From Victivallales bacterium (GTDB lineage: Bacteria > Verrucomicrobiota > Lentisphaeria > Oligosphaerales > Oligosphaeraceae), in NCBI GenBank assembly GCA_017535315.1, contig JAFXUD010000034.1, forward strand, positions 27,488-91,487: 64,000 nt of DNA, written 5' to 3'. The position numbers were made by a program, and so were the translations under genes. This document shows, piece by piece, positions 27,539 through 36,610 of the stretch (position 1 is its first letter; the number at the start of each line of letters is the position of its first letter). The notes under the pieces were generated by a model. The model made no database searches. It saw only the letters and a list, made by a program, of their open reading frames with translations, and was not told where the DNA came from.

Positions 27539-29062
27539 TTATGCCTCCTTGCTCACGGTTATGCTGTCGCAGTAGTTTTCATAGGGTGTCCAATTGCAAT
27601 CAAACGGATTTTCGGAGTTGTCGCCTAATGCAAATCTGATTACTTGCAGATGGTCCCAAGTTCCTGTAAATGTTAAAATCTCCCATCTGTCTGCTGTGCT
27701 GTACCCAAGCAATGCCGTTACATTGTCTTCAAATGTATTCCCTTTCCAGATATCGTTGCTCTGGTCGGTCATTTTCTCCCAAGTCCTGACGGTGGTCACG
27801 CCATTTTTCACGAATGTCACTGTAAGATTATAGTTGGCTTCTTCTATGCCTGTTATGTTTACTTGCAATCTTCCCTTGGTGGGGTCTAGTGGTTCCTCAC
27901 TGCTAGAAGATTCTGGCTCACTGCTACTGCTAGAAGATTCTGGCTCACTGCTACTGCTAGAAGATTCTGGCTCACTGCTACTGCTAGACGGTTCTGGTTC
28001 ACTGCTTGAAGATGACGGTTCTGGTTCTGGGGTGCTACTGCTAGACGGTTCTGGTTCACTGCTTGAAGATGACGGTTCTGGTTCTGGGGTGCTAGAAGAT
28101 TCTGGCTCACTGCATCGGCATCCCCTGTTTATCAATACAAGTTCCCCATCATCTACTAGCAATATATCCCCTTGTCTATATGTTATGGTGTCGGCTCCTA
28201 TATAGAGATATACCCTGCCTTCTTCGGCTTCGGTCAATTCTGCTGGTATCTGCGCTATTACCTGTAGCGTCTTGGGAAAAGTGAAATTGAAAACTGCGGC
28301 TGTGCTGGTGCCTGAATTGCTCACGGTCACTGCTTCGCCTTCGGTCACGGTGCCAATTGCCACTGTCGCGGCTGTGCCGTCCTGCCCGTCCTGCCCGTCC
28401 TGCCCGTCTGCTCCCTGTGGAATGTGTATTGCATCGCTCCACTGTGCGCCAGAAACAGCACTGTTTTTTATGCGGAAATAGACATCTTCGCCAGTCTGGG
28501 TGTCGTGCCACTGTTCCCCGTCTGCGCTAAAACTGAAAACATATTCACTCGCCAGCAGAGCTTCTACTTGGCTGTTCGTGTAATAATTCCCCTCTATGGC
28601 AACTGATTCGCTCCCCCCTTCAAGGTCAATTCTATTCAGCACATTAAACGAAAATTGACACACGAAAACGGGCACGGTCTCCCCTGCCTCATAGCCCATC
28701 AATTCCGCTATATACTCTCCACTCGGTTTCACCCCTAGGGCTGTTATGAGTTTCTGGCTTGATACATTCGGGATATTTACAATGACCGTGCCGTCCTCAT
28801 CAACAGAAATGCCCTGCGTATATCTCAATATAGGCTCCGTGGATTGGTTGTAATCCTCGTCAACGCTTAGTCTCCACGCCCCTATTGCTGAAAAGTCCTC
28901 TGCTGTCATCTGCTCGTTTTCATCGCCATTGAAGAAATGCAGATATAATGTGGCACTCATTCCAAGGGCGGCTGTCGGTGGATTCACTGCGGCTGGCATA
29001 TTCACGGCATCAACTAGGGTGCCTTGCGTTCCAACTGCTCTGATATAGGTTTCAATTTTCAT
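27539..29062 (-). CDS. tail fibre/receptor-binding protein with collagen-like and Ser-Glu-Pro repeats
   Basis: 507 residues. The N-terminal 200 residues are beta-rich and probably mediate attachment to the baseplate. A short collagen-like GADGQDGQDGQDG run near 220-230 precedes a trimeric-looking beta segment. Residues about 320-395 are tandem SSSSEPE(P/S)-type repeats, likely an extended linker, and the C-terminal 110 residues form a compact domain with EILTFTGTW, probably receptor-binding. It overlaps the upstream gene by 11 bases. Confidence 0.65.
   Translation of the reverse strand: MKIETYIRAVGTQGTLVDAVNMPAAVNPPTAALGMSATLYLHFFNGDENEQMTAEDFSAIGAWRLSVDEDYNQSTEPILRYTQGISVDEDGTVIVNIPNVSSQKLITALGVKPSGEYIAELMGYEAGETVPVFVCQFSFNVLNRIDLEGGSESVAIEGNYYTNSQVEALLASEYVFSFSADGEQWHDTQTGEDVYFRIKNSAVSGAQWSDAIHIPQGADGQDGQDGQDGTAATVAIGTVTEGEAVTVSNSGTSTAAVFNFTFPKTLQVIAQIPAELTEAEEGRVYLYIGADTITYRQGDILLVDDGELVLINRGCRCSEPESSSTPEPEPSSSSSEPEPSSSSTPEPEPSSSSSEPEPSSSSSEPESSSSSSEPESSSSSSEPESSSSEEPLDPTKGRLQVNITGIEEANYNLTVTFVKNGVTTVRTWEKMTDQSNDIWKGNTFEDNVTALLGYSTADRWEILTFTGTWDHLQVIRFALGDNSENPFDCNWTPYENYCDSITVSKEA
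27889..28112. repeat. tandem coding repeats in the tail fibre gene
   Basis: Units of 27 bases (core CTAGAAGATTCTGGCTCACT) repeat about three times, and a 57-base unit containing GGTTCACTGCTTGAAGATGA occurs twice. They encode Ser-Ser-Glu-Pro runs. The CTGCTAGACGGTTCTGG segment also occurs at about 36628 in a neck gene. Confidence 0.85.
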
Positions 29063-30350
29063 TTTTCTCTAGTTCCTTGTCATAATATTTATATGTGTCG
29101 CTTATATCTGTTGTGAAAAGCCCGTTGCCGATTGCCAACCCACAACTTACGCTTGGAATTCTTGTTATCCGTGTTCCATATTGGTATTCGTCAATATATG
29201 TTGCTGGGGTGGATATAGGCACTTGCTCCCAGTCATAATCGAAAATGATTTCATCACCAACAGCCCTGACTTGGTGCCAGTCCATAGGCACACTGAAAGA
29301 AACCTCGTTTTCCACTGCCGTGAACCGCCATTCATTCTTACCCTCGAAAAACGGCATAAAGCAGGATGAAAAGTCGTCAAAATAGCTACGGTCTTTCCTC
29401 GCTTGGTACTTGAAAATGAATTCTCGCCCTAGCAGATTATACCCTGGCTCAAACTGCACCTTTATTGATTTCAGCCAATAGACGCTACAGCTTGCGTCTC
29501 CTTGCTCTATGTATTCATGATTGGGTCCGCTTGTTTTCCAAGGATGCCAGCCACTCCCCAAGCTGATTCTGTAGCCGTGAATTCCCCCTGTCGTTGTTGT
29601 GCTGTCTGGGTGCTTTATCGTCTGCAACAGTATATCCTTGTAGTTGATTTCAGAATAATACTTGCCACTCACATCAACATATTTATGATATTGTGTGCCG
29701 TGGAAACTTATTTTCAACACTCGATATTTCAGCAGGTTCAGAAATCGCCTCCTCTGGTCTGCCCACGCCGCCAGATAGCTGGATAAAACCAATGGCGTTT
29801 TTTCGGTTCCCGTGTTCCTCGCAACTGCCCAGTAACTGGGATTGTCAATCAAGGCAGGATTGCTGGAGTCACCCTCTCCCCAAGTTGTAAAAAGCACTTG
29901 CCAAGGAATAAGCTCCTCACCCTCATAAAGCCCCCGTTCCTCTATTACATTGTGTGTCATTGTCTGCGTGTTGTTGAAAGCAACTGGGCTGCCCAAGTCG
30001 CTATATCCCCAGTAATATGTATTTCCTTCAACTACGGGATTTCCATCGAATGTTTCGGCATCGTAAAAGTAGTTTAGCAGTTCCAGAATGTCTGCGTCAA
30101 CTACGCTCATAAAATCCCAGTTTTCCACCCACCAATAGCTCCCCCCCTTCCACTTGTCGCCCCCCAGTATCTCTGGGCGGTGTATGTTTCCAACATAGCC
30201 GTTTTCTTCATACTTCTGCTTTTCGCTCTCTGCGAAAAAGTATCTTTCCACAATGGCATCAATGAATGCCCGTGCCACTGCCGTATTGGTCACTAGGTAC
30301 GGGTTCGGAAAACCTGCCTTTTCCCATCCTGTTTTCTCCTCATTCGCCAT
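29052..30350 (-). CDS. phage tail-module protein, unknown
   Basis: 432 residues, rich in Trp and Tyr (GGDKWKGGSYWWVENWDF near 70, then YWGYSDLGSP), with no signal or membrane segment. The start at 30350 overlaps the upstream stop as TAATG; a second ATG three codons earlier is possible. Position between tape-measure-side genes and the fibre suggests a distal tail or baseplate component. No homologue recognised. Confidence 0.55.
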   Translation of the reverse strand: MANEEKTGWEKAGFPNPYLVTNTAVARAFIDAIVERYFFAESEKQKYEENGYVGNIHRPEILGGDKWKGGSYWWVENWDFMSVVDADILELLNYFYDAETFDGNPVVEGNTYYWGYSDLGSPVAFNNTQTMTHNVIEERGLYEGEELIPWQVLFTTWGEGDSSNPALIDNPSYWAVARNTGTEKTPLVLSSYLAAWADQRRRFLNLLKYRVLKISFHGTQYHKYVDVSGKYYSEINYKDILLQTIKHPDSTTTTGGIHGYRISLGSGWHPWKTSGPNHEYIEQGDASCSVYWLKSIKVQFEPGYNLLGREFIFKYQARKDRSYFDDFSSCFMPFFEGKNEWRFTAVENEVSFSVPMDWHQVRAVGDEIIFDYDWEQVPISTPATYIDEYQYGTRITRIPSVSCGLAIGNGLFTTDISDTYKYYDKELEKNEN

Positions 30351-31267
30351 TAAACCCATCTCCCCGTTATCTCTATTGCGCCCCCTCTGCTATGGCTGGT
30401 TCTTACTGCTTCATAACCATTCTTTTCGGCATCGCCATACCTCGGTCTTATAAATGCAATGGGGTAATACACTTTTCTTTCTGTATAGTCGGCTTCAGGC
30501 ATTTTCTCCGCGAATGAATAGCCACTTGTCAAGCCATTGTATCTGACAAGTGGCTGTCCGTTGTGCGCCATCCAAAGATAAATCCACCCATTGCCTGTAA
30601 TGGGTACACTCCATATAGGCATATACTCAACATGACTGCCCAGTATTACGCGCCCTGAAATATAGTAGCTGTTGGTTCTTCCGTCCTTTTCAGGGTCGCC
30701 ACTGTTGAAAACGGTTGCTTTCCATTGTCCGTCTTTTTTTTCACACTTAACATCGAAATAGCCACCCTTCGCGCTGGTGCTTCCAATGATTACAATTCCT
30801 TGCTTGCTCTTGCTGTCCACATATACAACTTCAATGTTTCCTAGGGGTGCGCTTTTCAGCTTCCCCTGCCCATCGGGTACAGCGTATGGGAGTGTAGGGT
30901 CATAGGTCGAAAAAAGGGCATAGCAGGCTCCAGCGATTGTAAGCCGTCCCATATCAACCGATGGCGTGTCCTCTGCCAGTATGCCCAGCTTGCAGTCCGT
31001 CTCATCCTCCTGTGGTAGCACACATTCCATAACCTGCACATCTGCCCAAGTCTCGGGCAGGTCTGCGCCACTCCACATTTCAAACCCCTTTACCTTCACG
31101 CACATTCCAGCAAACCAGTCTTGCTGGTAGGTGTTAAAGGCATAAATCCCCTTCTGGCGTGGCAGGGATGCCACATCTAGGCTGGTGCTGTTTATATGGT
31201 TGGCGATGGCGTTCCAGTCCTGCGCCCTGATTTTAAGACGGTCTCCACTGTTTACTTTCTGTATCAT
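30350..31267 (-). CDS. phage tail-module protein, unknown
   Basis: 305 residues. The N-terminus (IQKVNSGDRLKIRAQDWNAIANHIN) is a motif often seen in phage baseplate or fibre proteins; the remainder is beta-rich. ATG 31267 has an AAGGGT site; a TTG at 31276 overlaps the upstream stop. Probably structural. Confidence 0.55.
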   Translation of the reverse strand: MIQKVNSGDRLKIRAQDWNAIANHINSTSLDVASLPRQKGIYAFNTYQQDWFAGMCVKVKGFEMWSGADLPETWADVQVMECVLPQEDETDCKLGILAEDTPSVDMGRLTIAGACYALFSTYDPTLPYAVPDGQGKLKSAPLGNIEVVYVDSKSKQGIVIIGSTSAKGGYFDVKCEKKDGQWKATVFNSGDPEKDGRTNSYYISGRVILGSHVEYMPIWSVPITGNGWIYLWMAHNGQPLVRYNGLTSGYSFAEKMPEADYTERKVYYPIAFIRPRYGDAEKNGYEAVRTSHSRGGAIEITGRWV

Positions 31268-31272
31268 TCTTT

Positions 31273-32130
31273 TCAACCCTTCGCACTTAATCCCAGACGG
31301 TCTTCAAACTTGCAAGCAGGGTACACCCTTTCAACATAAGCGTATTTCGCAGATGGTGAAAGTTCGTTCTTGTCGCTTATATGCCGCCTGTAATCCACCC
31401 ATAGATATTCCCATCCCGCCTTGCTGACCTTGTAGTCCCACCCTTGGATTTCCACATCGTCTGGGGGTGAGATTTCAAATTGAAAATCCACCTGTGTAAT
31501 CTTCCTGTCCCCCGAGTCCACTTCCTGTATATCTGCCCCCACATATAACAGGCTTCTAGCAGGAAAACCCCTGAATTCCTCGCTGTTGATATATCCACCA
31601 TACAATAAGACATTGTTCCTCAATGTGGTGGTGAATTGTGAGGGCTTCCAGTAATGCGTTATGGTCATCGTGATTACTGGTATTTTAATGTCACACCCCT
31701 GCGGCACCCCGTCAACTACATTTATTCCACCCCCTCTGCTGGGTGCCTTCCCACTTCCTGCCGCGCTGTATCTGCCAACAGTAAGCCGCGAAAACTTTAT
31801 ATTGGTGGTGGTGGTACTCATACTGTACTTGGTGGTCTCTTGGGGTAGGCTCTTGTTATACTCATTTATTCTGTTTACCTTGTACTCGTATGATGCAGAA
31901 ACAACCCACACATTACCAGAAAGCCTGTTGTCAATGGCTAGCCTCTTCAAGTCCATTTTCAGGTATGATTTCGATACCTTCGCCGTGGCGTATTCCAAGG
32001 CTTTTTCCTCGTTCTCCGCGCCTGTCACCTTGTATTTTAATTTTCCGCTTGTGTGCCGTCCTAGGCTGGGGCTATACTCAACATCTGCATTTTCATACAA
32101 CTGTGTAACTGTGTAATTCTCCGTTGCCAT
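31273..32130 (-). CDS. phage tail protein downstream of tape measure
   Basis: 285 residues, mixed alpha/beta. Its position immediately after the tape measure, with a TAATG overlap, is where distal tail or tail-hub proteins are usually encoded. Motifs such as GCDIKIPVITMTITHYW and VYPACKFEDRLGL are not ones I can assign. Structural role inferred from position. Confidence 0.5.
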   Translation of the reverse strand: MATENYTVTQLYENADVEYSPSLGRHTSGKLKYKVTGAENEEKALEYATAKVSKSYLKMDLKRLAIDNRLSGNVWVVSASYEYKVNRINEYNKSLPQETTKYSMSTTTTNIKFSRLTVGRYSAAGSGKAPSRGGGINVVDGVPQGCDIKIPVITMTITHYWKPSQFTTTLRNNVLLYGGYINSEEFRGFPARSLLYVGADIQEVDSGDRKITQVDFQFEISPPDDVEIQGWDYKVSKAGWEYLWVDYRRHISDKNELSPSAKYAYVERVYPACKFEDRLGLSAKG

Positions 32131-34478
32131 TATGCGAATACCTCTTCTTCCTTCTCGGCTTCCGTGTTCTTCTCAATGCCTTTCACCGAGTCCCTTATGC
32201 TCCTGACGAGTCCCCAGTCTGCATTTCCTCCACCTTGGAAACTCCGTGCATTAAAACTACCGCTAGCCTTGTTCAACCCTCCCAGATTCTCGGGCAAAAC
32301 GGGCTTGGCTTTCGGCTTCGGGGGTGTCGGGCTGTTGGCTTCCTCCTCCTTCTTCTTCTCCTCTGCCTTCTCCGTTGCCTCTTTCACTGCCGTCTGCATT
32401 GCCTCCCTCGCCTCTGCCGCCATCTCCAGCCAGTAGTTTCTGCTGTCATTGGGTGCGCGTTCCCCTGCGTCCTTCAATATCAGTCTAATTGCGTTGCTGG
32501 CATCGTCAATCGCGCCTTTGCCCTTGTCCTTGTACGCATCTGCTTTCGCCTCGGTCTCTGCGTCAATCTTGCTATTATCCCTCTTGGCATCCTCCATTGT
32601 GTAGCCGCTTCCAGGGGTGAGGGCTTTAACCCAATTCCACGCCTTTTTTGCATTGGCAAGTATTTTAGTAATCTGCGCCATTAGGTCATAAAAAATAGCA
32701 ATCAGCCCCCCTTTAATTGCAATAAAACCAATTGCAAGGTTGTCTCCCATTGTTCCCCACGCCTCGCGGATGGTGAAACAGAAACTATCCCACTTAGGAA
32801 CAAAGCTCGCCATAAACTCTGCAAAAACCAGTTTCACGCCAGCCAGCGCAACTTTCCAACTTGCCGCCATATCCCCTGCCGAAAATGTAGTTTTGAGGGC
32901 TTCAAATGTTTCCTGCATTGCTCCCCATCCTCCACCAAACGCATTTGAAACACTGTTTCCCAAATCGTCAAACAGCCCTGCCGCCCAAACTGCGTATGCT
33001 CCCAATGCAACCAGTCCAATCAGCAACAGCGTTGCTGGGTCTGCCGCTATCAATGCATTCAAAACAGCCTTGAAGGCGACAAATGCCGCGCTCATCCCGT
33101 GTACTGCCGCTTGAACTGCCCCAGTTACTCCGACAAATGTAATGGACACGCCCTGTAAAAACCTTATTGCCCCTGCAACGGCAATAACGATGGTTTTAAG
33201 AAAAGCGAAAACAACCCCTATGCCCGTTAAAACTCCGTGTAAAACACCTATTGCCATTGACGCTATGGTCAATGCCTTTCCAAATGCAAAAATCGCCACT
33301 CCTGCGGCTCCTATGCCTGCAACAAACTTGATTGCAGTAAGAATGGCTCTCTTATGCCCCTTCACCCATCCTGCAAGGGATGATAGCATTTTCGCCATTC
33401 CCTCCAAATACGGCTGTATGGCATCGCTTATAATCCTGCCGAATGTAATCGCCACTCCCTCTGCCGCGCTGGTCATCCGTCTGAAAGTTCCACCAATGCC
33501 AGCATCCTTTTCAAGGCTCTGTCTGTGCGCTGTTCCGTTGCTGTTTTCCAGCATTTCAAGGAAAGCTTTTAGGTCTGCCGTCTTGGCTCCAAGATTCAGC
33601 CCTGCTAATGCCCCTCGCATATCGAAGATTTCTTCTGCGAATGCCAGTTTCTGTGCGCTGGGCATTTTAGCCATTACTTCCCCTATTTCTGCCATTATCT
33701 CTGGCATAGAGCGTAGCTCCCCTGTTTCGGTGGTGGTTCTTATCCCCACTTCCGCGAGCTTCTTCTGAACTTTCACCTTGGCGAATTGGCTATATGCCTT
33801 TTTCAGCATATTTCCTGCCTGACTGCCCTTTATGCCCATATTGGCAAGTATTCCCAATGATGCCGCGATTGTCTTGATGTTGTCACCTGCGGCGGCTCCC
33901 TGTGGTGCCGCCATCTTCAATGCCTCGCCCAAGTCGCTTAATGTCTGTGCGCTTCCGTTGGCGGTGGCTGTCAAAATGTCTGCAACGCTGGTCATATCGC
34001 TAGCAGTCAAACCAAACACATTCATATTGTTGGCGGCTATCTCTGCGGCTTCGGCTAGCTCCGTTCCCGTGGCTCTGCTCAAGTCCATAACAGCAGGGAT
34101 GGCGGCTTCAATCTGCTCGGGTCTAAACCCCATTCTTCCTAGTGCCGCCATACCCTCTGCAACCTGCTTGGCACTGAAAGATGTTTCCCTTCCCAATTGC
34201 TCTGCCGTGGCTGTCAATTGCTTGAATTCGTCCTCGGTGGCTCCCGTTACGGCTCTGACATCGCGCATCGCGTCATCGAAATCTGCGAAAACCTTAGTGC
34301 TGAAAAATGCTGGCATAGCCCCCAATGAAACTGCGCCTGTAATCTTGGCTCCTATTTTAGATATCCTGCTTCCCCATCTGTTAAGCATAGATTGGGCTTT
34401 CGCCAGCCCTTGCATCAGCTTGGTGCTGTCGCTGAATAGTTCTACATACGCTCTACCTGCTCTTACGCCACTTGCCAT
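32130..34478 (-). CDS. tape measure protein
   Basis: 782 residues. The N-terminal TP901-like region carries DFDDAMRDVRAVTGATEDEF, AEQLGRETSFSAKQVAEGM and the AAEIAANNMNVFGL pattern, typical of phage tail tape measure proteins. Hydrophobic, Gly/Ala-rich membrane-like stretches lie in the middle (about 380-500), and the C-terminal part is charged and helical. It sets tail length and helps DNA entry. At 782 residues it suggests a fairly short tail, roughly 115 nm by the usual 1.5 angstrom per residue rule. GAGG precedes ATG 34478. Confidence 0.88.
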   Translation of the reverse strand: MASGVRAGRAYVELFSDSTKLMQGLAKAQSMLNRWGSRISKIGAKITGAVSLGAMPAFFSTKVFADFDDAMRDVRAVTGATEDEFKQLTATAEQLGRETSFSAKQVAEGMAALGRMGFRPEQIEAAIPAVMDLSRATGTELAEAAEIAANNMNVFGLTASDMTSVADILTATANGSAQTLSDLGEALKMAAPQGAAAGDNIKTIAASLGILANMGIKGSQAGNMLKKAYSQFAKVKVQKKLAEVGIRTTTETGELRSMPEIMAEIGEVMAKMPSAQKLAFAEEIFDMRGALAGLNLGAKTADLKAFLEMLENSNGTAHRQSLEKDAGIGGTFRRMTSAAEGVAITFGRIISDAIQPYLEGMAKMLSSLAGWVKGHKRAILTAIKFVAGIGAAGVAIFAFGKALTIASMAIGVLHGVLTGIGVVFAFLKTIVIAVAGAIRFLQGVSITFVGVTGAVQAAVHGMSAAFVAFKAVLNALIAADPATLLLIGLVALGAYAVWAAGLFDDLGNSVSNAFGGGWGAMQETFEALKTTFSAGDMAASWKVALAGVKLVFAEFMASFVPKWDSFCFTIREAWGTMGDNLAIGFIAIKGGLIAIFYDLMAQITKILANAKKAWNWVKALTPGSGYTMEDAKRDNSKIDAETEAKADAYKDKGKGAIDDASNAIRLILKDAGERAPNDSRNYWLEMAAEAREAMQTAVKEATEKAEEKKKEEEANSPTPPKPKAKPVLPENLGGLNKASGSFNARSFQGGGNADWGLVRSIRDSVKGIEKNTEAEKEEEVFA

Positions 34479-34480
34479 AA

Positions 34481-34735
34481 TTATTTAACCTCTATTCCCC
34501 CACTCTCTATAAGGGGTGAAAATACCTCGTCCAATGTCATTCTCTTTTCTTTCTTCTGCTTCTTAGCAAGCTCTATCGGGTTGAAATCTTCTGGCTTATA
34601 ATGCTCTTCGTTGCCGAATGAGAAACTTGCTATCACATACATAATCCAGCTTGCTCTCTCCCATTCTGCCTCTTGCCTTGCCTCTGCCATTAGGTTAAGT
34701 TCCCTCATCGTATATTCCCACGGCTCAACCCCCAC
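34481..34735 (-). CDS. tail assembly chaperone, T part (probable -1 frameshift product)
   Basis: 84 residues from a GTG with no convincing ribosome binding site. The sequence (GVEPWEYTMRELNLMAEAR) is the typical second part of gpG-GT tail chaperones. The frame remains open upstream through the end of the 34750 gene in the -1 frame, reading YSDCLKLAAIVGVEPW across the stop, which strongly suggests translation mainly by frameshifting from the upstream gene rather than from the GTG. The fusion protein would bridge the tail tube and the tape measure. Confidence 0.7.
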   Translation of the reverse strand: MGVEPWEYTMRELNLMAEARQEAEWERASWIMYVIASFSFGNEEHYKPEDFNPIELAKKQKKEKRMTLDEVFSPLIESGGIEVK

Positions 34736-34749
34736 GATTGCCGCCAGTT

Positions 34750-35160
34750 TCAGGCAGTCTGAATAGCATTCTTCGCCAGTTCGTTTCTTGCCTTTTCGAT
34801 TGCCTTGGCTTCCTGCTCCTTCGCCTGTTTCATCGCACTCGCCAGCAGTTCCCTCCGCTGGCTGTTGGGGAAAAAATCCACAAGCTCCGCCATTAAAGCG
34901 TCTGTCGCTTCCTCTATGCTGTCACCTGCTAGGCTCTCCCCAAACTGAATATCTGAAATACCCTGCTTTTCGGCTTCGGGCTGGTGGATGGCATAGAGTA
35001 TATCACACAATAAGCAAGGGTCGCTCATTACTTCCGTTGCCAGTTCTCCCCCTGCTAGGTCTAGTATGTTCTTACCCGTGAGCCGTTTCACCCTCTTGAT
35101 GGTTCCAACATTTATGCTAGTCGCCCAAGTCCTGCCCGTGGTATCGTGCCAGATTTTCAT
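34750..35160 (-). CDS. tail assembly chaperone, G part
   Basis: 136 residues, at the position of lambda G between tail tube and tape measure. N-terminal beta segment (KIWHDTTGRTWATSINVGTI), then helical, with an acidic DSIEEATDALMAELVDF. The end is Lys/Ala-rich (KARNELAKNAIQTA), where a -1 slip onto the T frame would occur. GGAG ribosome binding site. A canonical X-XXY-YYZ heptamer is not evident; GAA-AAG at about 34790 is one candidate site. Confidence 0.7.
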   Translation of the reverse strand: MKIWHDTTGRTWATSINVGTIKRVKRLTGKNILDLAGGELATEVMSDPCLLCDILYAIHQPEAEKQGISDIQFGESLAGDSIEEATDALMAELVDFFPNSQRRELLASAMKQAKEQEAKAIEKARNELAKNAIQTA

Positions 35161-35187
35161 TATGCCTTTCTCCTTTTATGCTTATGA

Positions 35188-35226
35188 AAAATGCCCTATA
35201 CAATCAATTATACTGCATAGGGCATT
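35188..35226 (-). terminator. terminator after the tail tube gene
   Basis: AATGCCCTAT/ATAGGGCATT stem with a 16-base loop, followed on the - strand by TTTTTC. The loop contains GCAGTATAATTGATT, a -10-like sequence, so the site may combine partial termination with re-initiation. Confidence 0.65.
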
Positions 35227-35265
35227 GTGCTTGGGGCTTATATGCCCTGCTGTCTGGTGGTGCGC

Positions 35266-35712
35266 TTAGGCTGGTGTGCTGTTGCTGTTGCTTGATGTGT
35301 CGCTAGCCCAGCTCGGGTTCCTGCTGCCACAATAGGGGACGGCTTCCACATCTGCTGAAATTACCTCTCCATTGCTCTGGTCTTCCTCAAACTTGCTTAT
35401 CGTCCAATCGGCATCAAGTCCACCCCCGTTTCCGTTGCTGGGTTTAAATGCGTATGGGGTGCCACTCATCGCATTACTGCGGATGGTGCTATAATTCGTA
35501 TCAGCCGAGTCATATACAAGCGTGAAACTCAAGGTAGCGTCTTTCAATGCTGGGAGGTTGTCTTTCCAGCCGCCTGTGCTACGGTCGGTAGCATCAACGA
35601 TGTCAATATCAACAGAAACTTTAACATCCTTGGCGTGCGTGATTTCAGTGCTTGCCGTGGTGCCAGCAGTTCCACCAAACAACTTGGCGGCATATCCTAT
35701 TTTCTTAGCCAT
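35266..35712 (-). CDS. major tail (tube) protein
   Basis: 148 residues, beta-rich, with the tail-tube pattern: N-terminal AKKIGYAAKLFGGT, KVSVDIDIVDATDRSTGGWKD, LSFTLVYDSADTNYSTIRSN. Size, composition, strong GGAG site and position before the chaperone pair support the call. The C-terminal 10 residues are Ser/Asn-rich. Confidence 0.8.
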   Translation of the reverse strand: MAKKIGYAAKLFGGTAGTTASTEITHAKDVKVSVDIDIVDATDRSTGGWKDNLPALKDATLSFTLVYDSADTNYSTIRSNAMSGTPYAFKPSNGNGGGLDADWTISKFEEDQSNGEVISADVEAVPYCGSRNPSWASDTSSNSNSTPA

Positions 35713-35726
35713 ATTCTATTTTCTCC

Positions 35727-36206
35727 TTATCTTATAGCATTAGTCCAAAACTTAGAAATAGTTGTCTTGCTCTTTTCCAATGCTGGTTGCATTGTTGGTC
35801 TGGGTGAATAATGTTTTTCTCTGGTGAAAGTATGCCAGATTCCCTTTCGGTCGATTTCCCGCCATTTTATAAGCCCCGTGCCTCCGTATTCGTGCAAGGG
35901 TGGAATTCTGTTTCTTCCTGCAATTGGTCCGACTGCCACGATTTCTGCCACATTATCAACCTCAAAATGAAAGGTCTTGCGCCAGCCGCTAAAATCGCGT
36001 GGTGGCTCTCCTGCTGGGGAGGAAACATTTTCGACGATGGTCTGGGAAACGCCGAAAGAATTAAAGATAGTGCGCTTAATGGTTCTGCCTTTCTTGATGC
36101 TGTTTCGGGCAGTCCTGCGTAAATATGCACCTGCCTTATATAGCCAGTCTTTCTTGGCTTCCTTTACCTTGCTTAACAGCTCGGTTATTTTCCACTCAAT
36201 ACGCAT
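35727..36206 (-). CDS. head-tail joining / minor tail protein (HK97 gp10-like)
   Basis: 159 residues. AGAYLRRTARNSIKKG near the N-terminus and HEYGGTG followed by PRPTMQPALEK near the C-terminus are hallmarks of the gp10/gpZ-type tail completion family. It overlaps the upstream stop by one base. Confidence 0.7.
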   Translation of the reverse strand: MRIEWKITELLSKVKEAKKDWLYKAGAYLRRTARNSIKKGRTIKRTIFNSFGVSQTIVENVSSPAGEPPRDFSGWRKTFHFEVDNVAEIVAVGPIAGRNRIPPLHEYGGTGLIKWREIDRKGIWHTFTREKHYSPRPTMQPALEKSKTTISKFWTNAIR

Positions 36207-36610
36207 TACCTCAAGTCCTGTACCTGTACCTCTAGAACTCCTACATACTGCTTGCGCTTGGCGTATGCCTCAACAGCATATAAAGCCTTGGTTTCCACCT
36301 TGCATATATAGGCATTGTCTAGCATCGTCCCCAGTAGGTTTTCCGCGAGTCCTTCAAGGTTTTCAACTTCGGCTTTCAGCCCGTTTTCATCCCTGCACCA
36401 TTTCAGGAGTCCGACTTCGTAGGTATATACCCGTTTCGCGTCTGCCCTGCTTGAAATTGTGCGCTCTGATTCGGTCGGTACTATGTAAATCTGGCTTGAA
36501 AACTCGTGTTCGCCTAGCTGATAGTCTGGGCTTAGTCTCACTGCCACACTGTCTGCATATTCCCTGCACTCTGTAGCCAGTCCCGTTGCCAACTCGAAAA
36601 GTCTGCTCAT
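36206..36610 (-). CDS. neck / tail terminator-like protein
   Basis: 134 residues, alpha/beta, with LEGLAENLLG and a C-terminal YVGVLEVQVQDL beta strand. In siphoviruses the gene just before the gp10-like protein often encodes the tail terminator. GGAGGG site. Assigned by position and size. Confidence 0.5.
   Translation of the reverse strand: MSRLFELATGLATECREYADSVAVRLSPDYQLGEHEFSSQIYIVPTESERTISSRADAKRVYTYEVGLLKWCRDENGLKAEVENLEGLAENLLGTMLDNAYICKVETKALYAVEAYAKRKQYVGVLEVQVQDLR

Noticed and set aside
27889..28112. Regular 27-base repeats as CRISPR or a diversity-generating template
   Set aside because: They are in-frame codons of the fibre gene, without spacers; no reverse transcriptase gene is in the window.
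33832..34488. 218-residue + strand open frame, Ala/Ser-rich
   Set aside because: Shadow of the tape measure gene on the opposite strand.
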